This document shows positions 26,789-35,404 of a DNA stretch of 64,000 bases, one piece after another; the first letter of the stretch is position 1, and every line of letters starts with the position of its first letter. Under the pieces are notes generated by a model. It was not told the DNA's origin. It ran no database searches and saw only the letters and a list, made by a program, of their open reading frames with translations. The translations under genes and the position numbers were made by a program. The stretch is from Paenibacillus glycanilyticus NBRC 16618 (lineage in GTDB: Bacteria > Bacillota > Bacilli > Paenibacillales > Paenibacillaceae), in NCBI RefSeq assembly GCF_004000805.1, contig NZ_BILY01000005.1:184909-248908 (forward strand), read 5' to 3'.

Positions 26789-27769
26789 ATGGAATACGTG
26801 AAATTGGGGAATACAGGATTGGATGTTTCACGCCTTTGTCTTGGCTGCATGAGCTTTGGTGACGTAGAACGCTGGAATCATCCGTGGATTCTTGATGAGG
26901 AGAACAGCCGGCCGATTATTAAGAAAGCTTTGGATTTGGGAATCAATTTCTTTGATACGGCGAATGCTTATTCGACTGGTGCAAGCGAAGAAATTGTCGG
27001 TCGCGCCTTGAAGGATTACGCCAACCGGGATGAAGTCGTGATTGCATCGAAAGTATTCTTCCGCATGCAGCCGGGCCCGAACGGCGCGGGTCTATCACGT
27101 AAAGCGATTATGAACGAAATCGATAACAGCCTGAAGCGGTTGGGAACCGATTACGTGGACTTGTATCAGATTCACCGCTGGGACTACAATACGCCGATTG
27201 AAGAGACAATGGAAGCTTTGCATGACGTGGTGAAGGCAGGCAAAGCAAGATACATAGGAGCTTCCGCCATGTATGCCTGGCAGTTCCAGAAAGCTCTGCA
27301 TGTTGCGGAGCGCAATGGCTGGACCCGCTTTGTCGCGATGCAGAATCATCTTAACCTCATGTACAGAGAGGAAGAACGCGAGATGATGCCGCTGCTTAAA
27401 GAGGAGAAGATTGGCGCAATTCCGTATAGTCCTCTTGCCTCCGGCCGATTGGTTCGCGACTGGGGTACCGTTACGCACCGTTCCGAAACCGATCAGGCTC
27501 AAAAAATGAAGTATGACGCATTCGCCGAGCAGGATCGCGTCATTGCCGAGCGGGTTGCGGAGATTGCGGAGCAACGCGGCGTTCCCCGCGTTCAGGTTGC
27601 CCTGGCATGGCTGCTGAAAAAGGAACAGGTAACGGCGCCGATTATCGGCGTAACAAGCATGGCTCAGCTCGAGGAAACGATCGGATCGATCGAGCTGACG
27701 TTAACGCCGGACGAGATTAAGTACCTGGAGGAACGGTATGTTCCTCACCGCGTTGTTGGCGCCTTATAA
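26789..27769 (+). CDS. Aldo/keto reductase
   Basis: A 326-aa NADPH-dependent TIM-barrel oxidoreductase; ATG 26789 with AGGGGAT upstream. The catalytic tetrad is visible: Asp and Tyr in FFDTANAYSTG, Lys in VIASKVF and His in YQIHRWD. The C-terminal coenzyme segment PIIGVTSMAQLEE is also present. The length and GNTGLDVSRLCLGCMSFGD start place it near the YghZ/YajO-type reductases that detoxify reactive aldehydes. The promoter has a MerR-type 19-bp spacer with a perfect palindrome, the arrangement used for carbonyl- or thiol-stress induction. It is a single-gene unit with a strong terminator. Confidence 0.92.
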   Translation: MEYVKLGNTGLDVSRLCLGCMSFGDVERWNHPWILDEENSRPIIKKALDLGINFFDTANAYSTGASEEIVGRALKDYANRDEVVIASKVFFRMQPGPNGAGLSRKAIMNEIDNSLKRLGTDYVDLYQIHRWDYNTPIEETMEALHDVVKAGKARYIGASAMYAWQFQKALHVAERNGWTRFVAMQNHLNLMYREEEREMMPLLKEEKIGAIPYSPLASGRLVRDWGTVTHRSETDQAQKMKYDAFAEQDRVIAERVAEIAEQRGVPRVQVALAWLLKKEQVTAPIIGVTSMAQLEETIGSIELTLTPDEIKYLEERYVPHRVVGAL

Positions 27770-27780
27770 GTGTAAAGGAA

Positions 27781-27814
27781 AAAAGCTGGCTCCTTGTCGG
27801 AGCCAGCTTTTTTT
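27781..27814. terminator. Bidirectional terminator between convergent genes
   Basis: AAAAGCTGGCTCC pairs perfectly with GGAGCCAGCTTTT around TTGTC, giving a T tail on both strands. It serves the aldo/keto reductase and the GH101-like gene. Confidence 0.92.
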
Positions 27815-27820
27815 GCGTGA

Positions 27821-30169
27821 TTATTTTGCCGTTAATAGCTTTGCATTAGCCTGCGCATCAAAAACCGTGGTTTTTCCGTCCTCGGTAATAACGGCCGACT
27901 TGGCTTTTACCGTTTGACCATCCGCGGCGAAATCTTTATCGGAGAAATTGACGGTAACCTTTAATTGATCGCCGTATTCGGCGCTTTGCACTAACCGGTC
28001 ATCGGACAATACGGAGTATTTCGTCATCTCTTGCATTATCGCCTTGCTGTGAAACGGAGACCATACCTTCAGGAAGCCGGTAATGCTGGCTTGCTGCTGC
28101 TTCCATGCCGCCTCATCCAAATGGTAAAGGGGAGGAGCGTTGTACAAGAGCTCATACAGCATCCGTTCCGCTTCGGCGCCTTTGATTTTGTAGCTGCCCC
28201 ATTCCCAATGATTGGTTGTAATAATGGAATCGTTGTAGACCAGCTTGTAGAGAGGCAGAGAGTAGGTCGGATCCAGATACACTTTATCGTACAACGCTTT
28301 TACCGGCACGGCTTTGCCGTAGCGTTCCGGAATCCCCGACATGGCATAATAGCCGCCAACGTAATATTCGCTGTTTTTGTTATCGCGCATATCGGGATCT
28401 CCCCAGGCGATAATCGGACTTTCTATCCCTTGCGCGTAGGCGATGACGCCGCTGGCGTAATCGTTGCCGCCTTCGGAGCCAACGACCATCTGCTTGTCCT
28501 TCGCGTAATAGCTTAGCCTTTGAAGCCGTGCGTCCAGATCCTGCGACTGCGTCGTCAGATGGGCAGGGGAGTAATCGTCAAAAATTTCACCCGTCGCATC
28601 GCAGTCGACAAACCAGGAATTAAAGGCAATCCCTTCCTTAAGAATGCTATCGGCGCGCTGCTTGACACTTGGCAAGGCTAATGTAGGATTAAGCTTACGA
28701 CCCCGGTTAAGGAAACCGGCTACCTTCGAGCCGTCTTTCCGGGTAATGGTAGCTTCCTCATAAAGAGTTGAATCCGGGAAGGAAGCCGTATTCCAGGATG
28801 GATCCGGCTTCTCTTGAATGGAATGGTAGGAATCATAAGGGGCGATAAGATAACCGTCACTCGCCGCTTCGTTCACCATAGCCGGATTAATCAAGCCATC
28901 CGCCCAATTCGATAGACCAATCCAGGCTTTATCGATACCGGCGTCATGCATGGCTTTAATCAAGTCAGTCGAGCCGGCTTGTCCCCAATCTTTCAAATCG
29001 GCTGCCGCTTCACCTAAGCTGTCTTTTAACAGCAGCTTGTTAAGCTCATACAGCTTTTGCTCGCTTAGGCTGGACACGCCTTGTTGAATAAGGGCGGTCG
29101 CTTCTGTGCCCGTATCAGGGAACATCTCGGCAGAATAGAAGTCTTTCATTCGGACAGCCTGATTAAGCGCGCTTAACACAACCTTTTTCTGATAATTATC
29201 CATATAGTCCTGATCGGAAAGCTGCTTAAGCGTATCGGCGAGCTCGCTGCTGCCGTCCGCGGTTTCATCCATCAGATGCTTAAGCCATGCGCCTAGCTTG
29301 CCATTCAGCACGGTTTTCATTTTCGGCCAATTCACGTTCTCGACGGTCAAAATAGTTGGACTCCACAAGTAGATTTGCGGCGCCCCGTAAAGCTTTCGGA
29401 TATTCGGATTTCCATCGGCCTTCTGTTCCAGGGTAACGAAATTTCCGCTCTCGATTACTTTGTTTTTATAGGGCTGAACGATCTGCTGAGGATCATTTCC
29501 CGTTACATAAAGGCGGAAGCCGTAGCTTTTGTCCGGATTAATCGCAGGAAAGTCATGCGAGAATTGCATTTGCACCGAAGGTTCCGTGTCGAAGTGAACC
29601 TCGTCGTTAAATTTGTTGTTGACCAGATACACCATCGAGAACGACTTATGGTTTAAAGCGAAGAAATCCATCGAGAACGACTCGCTGAACGTGTAAGTCT
29701 GATCGCGAAGAAAAGTCTTCCAATCCTTGTCATCCGCGGGAATTCGCTTGCCTTCGCCAAGCGGCAGCATGTAGCTGTCCGCTTGAACAATCGGCCACTC
29801 GAAGGACTCCGCGCCGACGGATTCCAGCTGAATATCGAGATAATGATCCTTCTTGGTAATCGAGATGTTCATCCTGCCGGGATAGGTCCAGGATACCGAG
29901 TTGTCCTTCTTGACCAGATTCGTTACCTTCGACTTTGGCAGCGGCAGAGATGCTTGTTCTCTCACTCCGTCTTTGATAATGGTAAGCGCGAAGGTATCGG
30001 GGTCTACCTCGAACTCAAAGGGCTCGCCACCGGGAAGCGGTGTTTTCTGAAGGGGAACGAGGGTCCCTGTTTCTTCCGGCGGGGTCTGGTTGCTGCTGCT
30101 GTTGGCGCATCCGGCTAACAACACGGTTAATAGAGTAGCGGTGACCATCCACGTCAATTTTGATTTCAT
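27821..30169 (-). CDS. GH101-like lipoprotein (DUF5696-type glycoside hydrolase)
   Basis: ATG 30169 with GGAGG 8 nt upstream, preferred to an ATG five codons earlier. The 782-aa product has a lipoprotein signal ending LLTVLLAGC. After a beta-rich N-terminal half, residues about 395-650 look like a TIM barrel, including AFNSWFVDCDATGEIFDDYSP and KQMVVGSEGGNDYASGV, which resembles GH101 endo-alpha-N-acetylgalactosaminidase relatives, where an Asp near FVD is the nucleophile. It is anchored on the outer face of the membrane and may trim host or environmental glycans. It has no CBM or wall anchor. Family is moderate, substrate unknown. It is divergent from the two-component system. Confidence 0.7.
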   Translation of the reverse strand: MKSKLTWMVTATLLTVLLAGCANSSSNQTPPEETGTLVPLQKTPLPGGEPFEFEVDPDTFALTIIKDGVREQASLPLPKSKVTNLVKKDNSVSWTYPGRMNISITKKDHYLDIQLESVGAESFEWPIVQADSYMLPLGEGKRIPADDKDWKTFLRDQTYTFSESFSMDFFALNHKSFSMVYLVNNKFNDEVHFDTEPSVQMQFSHDFPAINPDKSYGFRLYVTGNDPQQIVQPYKNKVIESGNFVTLEQKADGNPNIRKLYGAPQIYLWSPTILTVENVNWPKMKTVLNGKLGAWLKHLMDETADGSSELADTLKQLSDQDYMDNYQKKVVLSALNQAVRMKDFYSAEMFPDTGTEATALIQQGVSSLSEQKLYELNKLLLKDSLGEAAADLKDWGQAGSTDLIKAMHDAGIDKAWIGLSNWADGLINPAMVNEAASDGYLIAPYDSYHSIQEKPDPSWNTASFPDSTLYEEATITRKDGSKVAGFLNRGRKLNPTLALPSVKQRADSILKEGIAFNSWFVDCDATGEIFDDYSPAHLTTQSQDLDARLQRLSYYAKDKQMVVGSEGGNDYASGVIAYAQGIESPIIAWGDPDMRDNKNSEYYVGGYYAMSGIPERYGKAVPVKALYDKVYLDPTYSLPLYKLVYNDSIITTNHWEWGSYKIKGAEAERMLYELLYNAPPLYHLDEAAWKQQQASITGFLKVWSPFHSKAIMQEMTKYSVLSDDRLVQSAEYGDQLKVTVNFSDKDFAADGQTVKAKSAVITEDGKTTVFDAQANAKLLTAK

Positions 30170-30340
30170 GCTTTGTTCCTCCATTTCTCATTTGCGAAAT
30201 CGAGGTTAGTCTAAGGGACGAATGTTACAGCAATGTGCCAAATGCGAGGCGGTTCGTCACATTCGCGTCACCTGATTTTTATATAGTAGAAAACAAAGCC
30301 GATGAATGGGCAAGACTGATATCTGGAGAGTGGGTGACGT

Positions 30341-30991
30341 ATGAACTTGCTGCTGGCCGATGACGAGCCGATGATGCTGCAAATTTTAGAAAGCTATTTT
30401 ATGAAAGAAGGATTTAACGTGCTGACGGCCGGGGATGGCGAAGAAGCACTGGAGTTGTTTTACGAGCATCGGGTGGATATTGCCGTGTTGGACTGGATGA
30501 TGCCGAAGGTGAACGGGGTAGAGGTATGCAAGGAGATCAAGAGGGTCAGCCGGACGAAGGTACTGCTCCTCACGGCGAAAGGCGAACCGGAAGACGAGCT
30601 CTATGCTCTAAATGCCGGTGCGGACGACTATGTGCGCAAGCCATTTGATCCCCGAGTGTTAATCGCCCGTGCTTGTAAATTGTTGAACTGGGATTCTCAG
30701 CTGCGTTCAGGCGATTTGGTGGTGGATATGGAAGCTCAGAAAATATATCGTGACGGCAACGATGTGCAGGCAACCTCGAAGGAGTTCCAGTTAATGAAGT
30801 ACCTCATTCAGAACAAAGGTCAGATCGTCCCCCGGAAAATGCTGTTGGATCAGGTATGGGGATTCGACTATTACGGGGATGACCGGACGGTGGATACCCA
30901 TATCCGCAGGCTGCGGGAGAAGATCGGGGAGAACCGGATCAAGACGTTCCGGGGTTTAGGGTATAGTCTAGAGGAGCATCCGGATGAGTAA
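30341..30991 (+). CDS. OmpR-family response regulator
   Basis: A 216-aa regulator; ATG 30341 with GGAG about 15 nt upstream and GGTGA nearer. The receiver domain has the acidic pair D8-D9 (LLADDEP), the phosphoacceptor Asp in AVLDWMMPKVNG and the conserved Lys in VRKPFDP. The C-terminal winged helix of OmpR/PhoB type has SKEFQLMKYLIQNKGQIVPRKMLLDQVWG and DDRTVDTHIRRLREKIG. It overlaps the sensor kinase gene by 8 nt, giving coupled translation. The pair lies divergent to the GH101-like lipoprotein, which it could regulate; that link is inference from position only. Confidence 0.95.
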   Translation: MNLLLADDEPMMLQILESYFMKEGFNVLTAGDGEEALELFYEHRVDIAVLDWMMPKVNGVEVCKEIKRVSRTKVLLLTAKGEPEDELYALNAGADDYVRKPFDPRVLIARACKLLNWDSQLRSGDLVVDMEAQKIYRDGNDVQATSKEFQLMKYLIQNKGQIVPRKMLLDQVWGFDYYGDDRTVDTHIRRLREKIGENRIKTFRGLGYSLEEHPDE

Positions 30992-32369
30992 GCTTGGCTA
31001 TAAGCTGATTACCCGTATCACGCTGGCGCTGCTGGCGGTATTTATTTTGACTTTTGCGATGAATACTTATTTTCTGCCGAAATATTTTTTATATCAGAAG
31101 AAAGAGAAGCTGGCATCCTTGACGGCCGAGCTGTCCAGTGTGCCGGCTGATGCGCTCGACTCGATAATCCCGAAGCTGGAGCAGGCGAGAGACGTGACGA
31201 TCGTCTATACAAGCTTGGCTCAGAACACGGATGACCTAAACGACCGGATTCTGCGGCAGTTGAACCTGAAGGGAATTACGTTAAGCAAATTCTGGTTAAG
31301 CGAAGAAAATATCGCTTTGCTGCGGGCGGGCAGCCGGGTTAACAAGCTCTATGATCAAGCTAAGCTGAAATCCAGCTTTCTGGTTAATTTCCTGCCTTCC
31401 GGCGGCAACGTGCTGGCGGTAGGAGAGTCGATCTCCTATTCGAAGGAGACCATTGGGATCGTGAACCGGTTTAACCTGTATATTTGGGCGAGTATGCTGC
31501 TGCTGTTGATCGTCCTGTCAGCCTTGTATACGGCAAGGATCGTGAAACCGCTGGCGAAGCTGAACGATACGGCTAAATCCATTGCCGATTTATCCTTCAC
31601 TCATGCGGATATCCGGACAGGGGATGAGATCGAGTCTTTGGCCGGCAGCATCAACCGGATGAGCGATAAGCTGAAAGCTTCGCAGCAGTCGCTGGAGGCA
31701 AGAAACGCGAATCTGCGGACGTTTATAGCCGATATCTCGCATGAGCTGAAAACTCCGTTGTCCTTGATTCAAGCCTATGCGGCGGGTATTCAGGACGGGC
31801 TTGACGATGGTACATACGCCGAAGTCATCGGGCGCCAAACGAAGCATATGGCAGGGATGATCGATCAGCTGCTCGAGCTGTCCAGGCTTCAGACGGAAAT
31901 TTACGAGCTTATGCCAACGGATTTCCACCGGCTGCTGACAACAACGATTGATGATTATCGCGCAGCCTTTCGTCATAAGAATATGGAGCTGATCGTGGAC
32001 GACAAGCTTCCCGAGGAAGCTTGGGTCATGGCGGACAGCCGCAAGCTCGAATCCGTTCTGCGCAATCTGCTCTCCAATGCATTGAAATATGCCGAGGGGA
32101 AGTGGGTCCGCGTTGCCGCGGAAGTCCAATCGTCCGCCGTTCATTTCAGCATTTTGAATGAAGCGGATACAAGCGATGAAGCGAAGTGGGGGCAGGTATG
32201 GGAGCCATTCTTCGTCTTGGAAGAATCCCGCAGCAAACAATTGAGCGGCACAGGACTTGGTCTGTCCATCACCGCATCCATACTGCAGAAGCATCATGCC
32301 AATTACGGACATGCGGCGCAGGATGGAACGGTGGAGTTTTATTTTTCATTGGGTGTGATGGACTTATAA
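30984..32369 (+). CDS. Sensor histidine kinase
   Basis: A 461-aa membrane sensor beginning inside the response regulator gene. Topology: transmembrane helix about 10-30, an extracellular sensor of about 135 residues, a second helix about 168-188, HAMP (KPLAKLNDTAKSIADLSF), a HisKA dimerisation helix with the phosphorylated His in FIADISHELKTPLSLIQAYAAGIQDG, and an HATPase_c domain with the N box NLLSNALKYAEG and G box GTGLGLS. The stimulus cannot be inferred from the sensor. Its last 31 nt overlap the 3' end of the convergent adenylyltransferase gene. Confidence 0.95.
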   Translation: MSKLGYKLITRITLALLAVFILTFAMNTYFLPKYFLYQKKEKLASLTAELSSVPADALDSIIPKLEQARDVTIVYTSLAQNTDDLNDRILRQLNLKGITLSKFWLSEENIALLRAGSRVNKLYDQAKLKSSFLVNFLPSGGNVLAVGESISYSKETIGIVNRFNLYIWASMLLLLIVLSALYTARIVKPLAKLNDTAKSIADLSFTHADIRTGDEIESLAGSINRMSDKLKASQQSLEARNANLRTFIADISHELKTPLSLIQAYAAGIQDGLDDGTYAEVIGRQTKHMAGMIDQLLELSRLQTEIYELMPTDFHRLLTTTIDDYRAAFRHKNMELIVDDKLPEEAWVMADSRKLESVLRNLLSNALKYAEGKWVRVAAEVQSSAVHFSILNEADTSDEAKWGQVWEPFFVLEESRSKQLSGTGLGLSITASILQKHHANYGHAAQDGTVEFYFSLGVMDL

Positions 32370-33205
32370 ATCTCCCCCGTGTAAGCAGATATAGCTTCGT
32401 CATAATCCGGGTAGGGGTAACCGAGAGCAGCAGCTACGGACATCGAGTATTTGCGAAATAACGCATAACATGTAAATAAAGAATTCCACATATCCGGATA
32501 GCTGCTTTGAGAATAAGTTGTAAGGAGAGCTAACCAGTCATCTGCCGGGAGATACCGGTTAATGAACTTGTAGTTTTTCCCTGCGCTAAACGTATAGCCA
32601 CGTTCAAAGCCAATCTGCCAGGCCATCATTCTGAGCAGATTAGGCCGAGCAATCTCATGAAGATGATCGGCGGCAAATAAGATTTCCCTTCGCGCCAGCC
32701 CTTTTACGATGTAAGTGGAGACCATCCAAAATTCATTGCAGCAATCGTCAAATTCCCTTGCCGTCGGCCGTTTAATCCAATATTGCTGGTCTGTTGCAAT
32801 GACATCGGCTCCGATGCGTTTATCCTTATCGAGCAGTACCTCGACCAAGCCATCGCTTTTGGCAAAATACTCGTCCAATTCTTCAAGGGGAATCAAAGTG
32901 AGGTCTAGCTTATTCCCATCCTCAAATAGAATGAGATAAGAGAACCAATTGCCAAGCTCCGACGGGAATAATTCCATGTCTTCGGGCTTTTGCATTAGAA
33001 GGCGTTTGCCGAAGGTATCCAGCCATTGGTCATTCTCCTTAAACGCATCCATGTCCGTTACAAAGAAGGAAATATCATAATCTTGAAACAAATCAGGGGG
33101 AATGTTCTTGTTCGTTCGGGAGCCTTCCAGCGTAGCTGCCCGGATCGTTTCATGATTTTTTGCAAAATCCAAAAGCATCCGCCTCATATCCTGTTCACTT
33201 CTCAT
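32339..33205 (-). CDS. aadK: Aminoglycoside 6-adenylyltransferase (ANT(6)/AadK family)
   Basis: A 288-aa nucleotidyltransferase; the ATG at 33205 is preceded by AAGGAAAG. The motif GSRTNKN...FQDYDISFFV (residues about 28-50) supplies the Gly-Ser and Asp-x-Asp metal and nucleotide site, and LDLTLIPLEELDEY carries a further Asp. The C-terminal part, with EFWMVSTYIVKGLARREILFAADH and NLLRMMAWQIGFE, is characteristic of streptomycin-modifying ANT(6) enzymes such as chromosomal B. subtilis AadK. It is probably an intrinsic gene, since no mobile element or other resistance gene is near. Its 3' end overlaps the convergent kinase gene by 31 nt. Confidence 0.9.
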   Translation of the reverse strand: MRSEQDMRRMLLDFAKNHETIRAATLEGSRTNKNIPPDLFQDYDISFFVTDMDAFKENDQWLDTFGKRLLMQKPEDMELFPSELGNWFSYLILFEDGNKLDLTLIPLEELDEYFAKSDGLVEVLLDKDKRIGADVIATDQQYWIKRPTAREFDDCCNEFWMVSTYIVKGLARREILFAADHLHEIARPNLLRMMAWQIGFERGYTFSAGKNYKFINRYLPADDWLALLTTYSQSSYPDMWNSLFTCYALFRKYSMSVAAALGYPYPDYDEAISAYTGEIYKSITPNEK

Positions 33206-33287
33206 CCGTCTATCTTCCTTTCTTCAAGGGTTATCGCATAAAATAATAATGACTGGGAAACTCGGGAAAAGGGTGGTGGGGACGACC

Positions 33288-34070
33288 ATGAAGATCCAGA
33301 TCCGGAACCTGAACAGCAGCTCGACGCCAACGATTTTCCATCAGTATTCGATGATCGACTCCATTCGAGATTTCAACCTAACCATTGAACCCGGCAAAAT
33401 CTACGGTTTAGTTGGATCCTTTGGCAGCGGAGGTTGGCTCCTCAGTTATTTTTTAGCCGGAAAAGAAGAACTGTTGTCGGAATGCCTGGATATGTCCCAC
33501 TCGATCATAACCTTGGATGATCATCCCGTAAACAATGATGTCTTGAAGCGTATTTCTTGTTATGTAGGCGAAGGGGTCGCCGAGTTTCCGTATCGCATCT
33601 TCAAGAACTATCCCGGTCCTTTCACATGGAAAATAAAAGGAGTACGGTCGGTCGCCGACCAAATTAAAGAGGGGATCAAGCGGAGCGGGAATCCGTTAAC
33701 CCTGGAGCAAATCGCCCTGTTGTTCGAGTTAACCGGAATGGATAAACCAAAGCGCTATCAGGGCCGAATTTATCGTCCCCTTGAATTCAACAGCGGCGAG
33801 CGATGGAGAGCTTCCATGGCGATCGGTTATGCTTTTCAGAAAAAGCTGTATTGCGTTCCTTGGATCGAACCCCATGGACTCTTCTATATTCTAGGGGTGC
33901 TTGGAAGAAAACTGCTCGGTATCTTAAGAGAATCCGGTGCGTCGGTGATCATCCCCGTAAGCGATGAGAAATATATTGAAGGTCTAGCCGATGAGATTGT
34001 TTATTTGAAGCCTTATGACCTATGGAAAGACAATAAAACGGATGAAAATGCCATTCGTTTATCGGAATGA
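33288..34070 (+). CDS. ABC-type ATPase-like protein lacking the Walker A lysine
   Basis: ATG 33288 with GGTGGTGGGG upstream gives 260 aa. It aligns with an ABC ATPase along its length: a beta-rich start with FNLTIEPGKIYGLVG, then SFGSGGWLLSYFLAG where Walker A should be (Lys replaced by Gly, Ser/Thr by Trp, residues 43-50), a signature-like EFNSGERWRAS, and a Walker-B-like KLYCVPWIEP with one acidic residue. It probably cannot hydrolyse ATP in the usual way. It has no permease neighbour and is divergent from the adenylyltransferase. It may be a regulatory pseudo-ATPase. It is intact and ends at a terminator, so simple decay is not obvious. Confidence 0.75.
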   Translation: MKIQIRNLNSSSTPTIFHQYSMIDSIRDFNLTIEPGKIYGLVGSFGSGGWLLSYFLAGKEELLSECLDMSHSIITLDDHPVNNDVLKRISCYVGEGVAEFPYRIFKNYPGPFTWKIKGVRSVADQIKEGIKRSGNPLTLEQIALLFELTGMDKPKRYQGRIYRPLEFNSGERWRASMAIGYAFQKKLYCVPWIEPHGLFYILGVLGRKLLGILRESGASVIIPVSDEKYIEGLADEIVYLKPYDLWKDNKTDENAIRLSE

Positions 34071-34075
34071 TCATG

Positions 34076-34102
34076 AAGCCGCACGGTAGTGCGGCTTATT
34101 TT
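34076..34102 (+). terminator. Rho-independent terminator
   Basis: Perfect AAGCCGCAC/GTGCGGCTT stem with loop GGTA, followed by ATTTTG. Confidence 0.85.
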
Positions 34103-34178
34103 GCATCCTACCGCTCGGCATCTATTCTATGGAGAAGAATACTATGAAGATAGGAAATCATTTCGGTGAGGTGAAAAA

Positions 34179-34723
34179 ATGTCCTATCTCTATTATCCTT
34201 ATATCGGCTGGAAGCAGCAATGTACCAACGTGCCGCTCGTATTTCCGCCGCAGCATCAGAACCGCCATCCGGGATTCGAATATCCGATGATTCCGCGCCC
34301 CTTATCGGATAATCCGTATTATACATCTCTTTTTTCGATATGACCAAAGCGGCTTTGCCGCATCTCTGCGCGGGAAGCACGATTATCAATACAACGTCGG
34401 ATACGGCCTTTTCGGGGATGGCCAATATGGTCGATTATACCGCAACCAAAGGGGCTATCGTCTCGTTTACGCGCTCATTATCGCTGCAGCTGGCGGAAAA
34501 GGGAATACGGGTAAACGCCGTAGAGCCGGGTCCAACCTGGACCCCGTTAATCCCTTCGGCATTTACGGCAGAAGAGGTAACAACATTCGCTACCGACGTT
34601 CCCTTAAGACGTCCGGGGCAGCCGTTTGAGCTTGCTCCAACTTACGTGCTGCTGGCATCCGACGATTCTTCCTACATATCGGGACAGGTGTACTTCGTTA
34701 ATGGCGGCTCGATTATGACATAG
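34179..34723 (+). pseudogene. SDR oxidoreductase with internal deletion and frameshift
   Basis: ATG 34179 with GGTGAGGTG opens a frame encoding MSYLYYPYIGWKQQ...HPGFEYPM, the characteristic N-terminus of the Bacillus/Paenibacillus YhxC/YhxD/YghA short-chain dehydrogenases. It stops at TGA 34341 after 54 residues. From about 34323, another frame encodes the C-terminal part (TKAALPHL, the YxxxK site as YTATKGAIVSFTRS, INGG-like end VYFVNGGS). The missing middle, about 110-120 residues with the TGxxxGIG cofactor motif, is deleted, and the junction is out of frame. Neither piece can bind NAD. This is a recent-looking wreck, as both ends are still well conserved. Confidence 0.85.
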
Positions 34724-34762
34724 ACCGGCTTGTTGGATGCGTAACAATGAGGATAATAGAAG

Positions 34763-34790
34763 CTCCTCTCCTTGACGGAGGGGAGGTTTT
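34763..34790 (+). terminator. Hairpin terminator after the SDR remnant
   Basis: CTCCTCTCC pairs with GGAGGGGAG (one G-T) around TTGAC, followed by TTTT. The remaining stretch to 35021 is AT-rich, and I see no gene in it. Confidence 0.65.
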
Positions 34791-35021
34791 GAAATTTAGC
34801 GAGAATGAAGATTTACTGGATAATCTCCGTCTGAGTGTTACAGCAAATCGATTTTTAGTAAAAAACAATAGGAATCAACTCCCATGGTTCATCGGTTAAT
34901 GAATAACTTTATAGACGGAATAATTGCATAAAGGTTTACATCCGGAAAAAATAAGGAAAAAAAATCCTCATTTGTGTTAAGCTTGAAACATCATAAGTAT
35001 AGAAAACCAGGAGGATCATAA

Positions 35022-35198
35022 ATGTCTAGTGAAAGCGTCTTTTCCATGTTTGCTATTCTGCCAATGATTTTAGTAGTTGTATATGGGTTGTTTATCCTTA
35101 TGGGGTTATACGCTCTTTATCTTATTATTAAATTCTTGATTCGGGGTATTGCGGCGTTAGATATCTATCTGGACGAAAAGCGAAACGGAAGATTTTGA
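35022..35198 (+). CDS. Small membrane protein, 58 aa
   Basis: ATG 35022 with AGGAGG 7 nt upstream. The product begins MSSESVFSMFAILPMILVVV, continues with a long hydrophobic stretch (residues about 8-45, enough for one long or two short helices) and ends with a charged tail (DIYLDEKRNGRF). A hairpin terminator at 35235 closes the unit. The good ribosome binding site, membrane profile and own terminator support a real gene. Family not recognised. Confidence 0.65.
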   Translation: MSSESVFSMFAILPMILVVVYGLFILMGLYALYLIIKFLIRGIAALDIYLDEKRNGRF

Positions 35199-35234
35199 TA
35201 GGATGAAGGTTACATAACATTAAATTTAGACAGG

Positions 35235-35265
35235 CAACGGCCGAACAATCGGCTGTTGTCTTTTC
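35235..35265 (+). terminator. Rho-independent terminator
   Basis: CAACGGCCGA pairs with TCGGCTGTTG (one G-T) around ACAA, followed by TCTTTTC. Confidence 0.75.
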
Positions 35266-35305
35266 TTTTGCGCAAACATAAGTCATTGTCGTGCATTTTG
35301 AACAA

Positions 35306-35356
35306 AATGTTGCATAAATGAAGATTAAAGCATACAATAACTTAAACAATGTTGCA
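35306..35356 (+). promoter_or_regulatory. DeoR-operon promoter flanked by direct-repeat operators
   Basis: TTGCAT (35310) and TACAAT (35333) with a 17-bp spacer form a sigma-A promoter. The 9-mer AATGTTGCA occurs at 35306-35314, covering the -35, and again at 35348-35356, just past the start site. The copies are 42 bp apart, four helical turns, on the same face of DNA. DeoR repressors often bind spaced direct repeats, so autoregulation is likely. Confidence 0.65.
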
Positions 35357-35404
35357 CAACGGCTTAGGTATTTGAGAAAATCCGGAAGAGGTGGTAAAGG
35401 GGTT

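Noticed and set aside
31590..32312. 240-codon minus-strand open frame inside the histidine kinase gene
   Set aside because: Shadow of the kinase frame; the kinase motifs are unambiguous.
32339..33205. Acquired resistance island around the aminoglycoside adenylyltransferase
   Set aside because: No insertion sequence, integron or second resistance gene nearby. AadK-like genes are intrinsic in many Bacillales.
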